Below are positions 5,211 through 6,020 of a stretch of DNA of 6,020 nt, piece by piece; within the stretch, counting starts at the first letter, position 1; each line of letters opens with the position of its first letter. Under the pieces are notes generated by a model that was given only the letters and a program-made list of their open reading frames with translations, made no database searches and was not told where the DNA came from. Location: assembly GCA_023416575.1 (NCBI GenBank), contig JAEZHL010000388.1, forward strand, positions 1 through 6,020, read 5' to 3'. The position numbers were made by a program, and so were the translations under genes. This DNA comes from Pseudomonadota bacterium. Lineage in GTDB: Bacteria; Pseudomonadota; Alphaproteobacteria; Rhizobiales; Hyphomicrobiaceae.

Positions 5211-6008
5211 GTGGCAGGCAATACGATCCTGGCGGAAATGCAGGACGGAGTAGCCTGCATCACGCTGAACCGGCCCGATCGCCTCAACAGCTTCAACGTC
5301 GAGATGCACGAGGCGCTGGCTGCCGCCCTCGACGCCGCAGAGCGCGATGCCACCTGCCGGGCGGTGCTGCTGACAGGCGCGGGGCGCGGCTTCTCAGCGG
5401 GGCAGGATCTTTCGGATCGACAGGTCAAGCCTGGGCAGCAGCCCAACGACCTCGGGAAGACGATCGAGGCCTACTATAATCCGCTCGTCCGCCGGATGCG
5501 CACTCTTCCCAAGCCCATCGTCGTTGCCGTCAATGGGGTCGCGGCCGGTGCCGGCGCCAATCTGGCTCTGCACGGCGATATCGTGCTCGCCGCCCGCTCG
5601 GCCAAGTTCATCCAGGCTTTCTCGAAAATTGGACTGCTGCCCGACTCCGGCGGCACATGGCTGTTGCCGCGGCTTCTCGGCGAGGCGCGGGGCCGTGCAC
5701 TTGCGATGCTGGCCGAGCCGTTGTCTGCCGATCAGGCCGCCTCCTGGGGACTGATCTGGAAAGCGGTCGATGATCAAGATCTGATGGCTGAGGCGATGAG
5801 CATCGCGAGGACGCTCGCCGCCGGTCCGACGCAATCCTACGCCGCGATCAAGGAGGCGATGCTCCACGCGGCGACCAGCACCCTCGATGCCCAGCTCGAC
5901 CGCGAGCGCGATCTGCAGCGCAAGCTCGGGTTCAGTGCCGATTACCAGGAGGGTGTCGCAGCATTCATCGAGAAGCGCGCGCCACGATTCAAGGGAACTC
6001 CGGAATGA
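5211..6008 (+). CDS. paaG: 1,2-epoxyphenylacetyl-CoA isomerase (PaaG)
   Basis: Crotonase-fold enzyme of 265 aa. In aerobic phenylacetate degradation PaaG converts ring-1,2-epoxyphenylacetyl-CoA to the seven-membered oxepin-CoA and also serves later double-bond isomerisation. Seen: ITLNRPDRLNSF (17-28) at the CoA site; GRGFSAGQDL (59-68), the first oxyanion-hole loop; VNGVAAGAGANLAL (107-120), the second; and LPDSGGTWLLPRL (143-155) with Asp145. PDxGGTWLLPR is typical of PaaG and distinguishes it from ordinary enoyl-CoA hydratases, which carry Glu residues in these loops. The C-terminal FSADYQEGVAAFIEKRAPRFKG (241-262) is the usual crotonase tail. GTG 5211 is preferred: GAGGAGG (5199-5205) lies 5 nt upstream and the protein begins at family length. 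The in-frame ATG 5151 would add 20 His-rich, unconserved residues. The stop overlaps the next start, indicating an operon. A related enoyl-CoA hydratase/isomerase is the main alternative. Confidence 0.88.
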   Translation: MAGNTILAEMQDGVACITLNRPDRLNSFNVEMHEALAAALDAAERDATCRAVLLTGAGRGFSAGQDLSDRQVKPGQQPNDLGKTIEAYYNPLVRRMRTLPKPIVVAVNGVAAGAGANLALHGDIVLAARSAKFIQAFSKIGLLPDSGGTWLLPRLLGEARGRALAMLAEPLSADQAASWGLIWKAVDDQDLMAEAMSIARTLAAGPTQSYAAIKEAMLHAATSTLDAQLDRERDLQRKLGFSADYQEGVAAFIEKRAPRFKGTPE

Positions 6009-6020
6009 TGCCGGCGCGCC
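6005..6020 (+). CDS. Start of next gene, truncated by window end
   Basis: ATG at 6005 overlaps the paaG TGA (6006-6008) as ATGA. A second in-frame ATG is at 6008, so the protein would begin MMPAR or MPAR. Only five codons are present, too few to identify it. Position immediately after paaG suggests another phenylacetate-pathway gene, by operon logic only. Confidence 0.4.

Overview
The window is GC-rich (roughly 60% or more by eye) and tightly packed, with every convincing gene on the + strand. GTG/TTG starts, strong GGAGG-type ribosome binding sites, ATGA gene overlaps and the protein families present suggest a proteobacterium, most likely an alphaproteobacterium of the rhizobial type. That placement is an inference from style and gene content, not from a marker gene.

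Region 1 (1-2101, possibly to 3224) is the interesting part. It encodes a radical SAM/SPASM maturase (17-1063), a small PqqD-like recognition protein that overlaps it by 35 nt (1029-1316), and a 240-residue protein (1379-2101). The N-terminal half of that protein carries three near-identical copies of a 17-residue block, [VI]x[LF]QVRTGLSVPFxx[YH]M, separated by Ala/Pro/Glu-rich spacers. Its C-terminal half looks like a folded alpha/beta domain. Maturase, recognition protein and repeat-bearing substrate are the minimal parts list of a ribosomally made, post-translationally modified peptide (RiPP) or protein-modification system. The core repeats contain no cysteine, so a thioether product is ruled out. 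I do not recognise the precursor family and regard it as a candidate undescribed multi-core system. A 10-TM EamA/DMT transporter (2175-3224) follows after 73 nt and could be its exporter, or could be unrelated.

Region 2 (3369-4930) is a two-gene catabolic operon of the De Ley-Doudoroff galactonate pathway: 2-dehydro-3-deoxygalactonokinase (dgoK), then 2-dehydro-3-deoxy-6-phosphogalactonate aldolase (dgoA), with overlapping stop and start codons. Together they convert KDGal through KDPGal to pyruvate and glyceraldehyde 3-phosphate.

Region 3 (4931-6020) starts with a 280-nt intergenic stretch holding a 9-bp inverted repeat, a possible promoter and an imperfect dyad. It is followed by paaG, a crotonase-fold isomerase of aerobic phenylacetyl-CoA degradation. 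The next gene of what is probably a paa operon begins on the paaG stop codon and runs off the window. The three regions look like independent transcription units; nothing in the sequence ties sugar-acid or phenylacetate catabolism to the peptide system.
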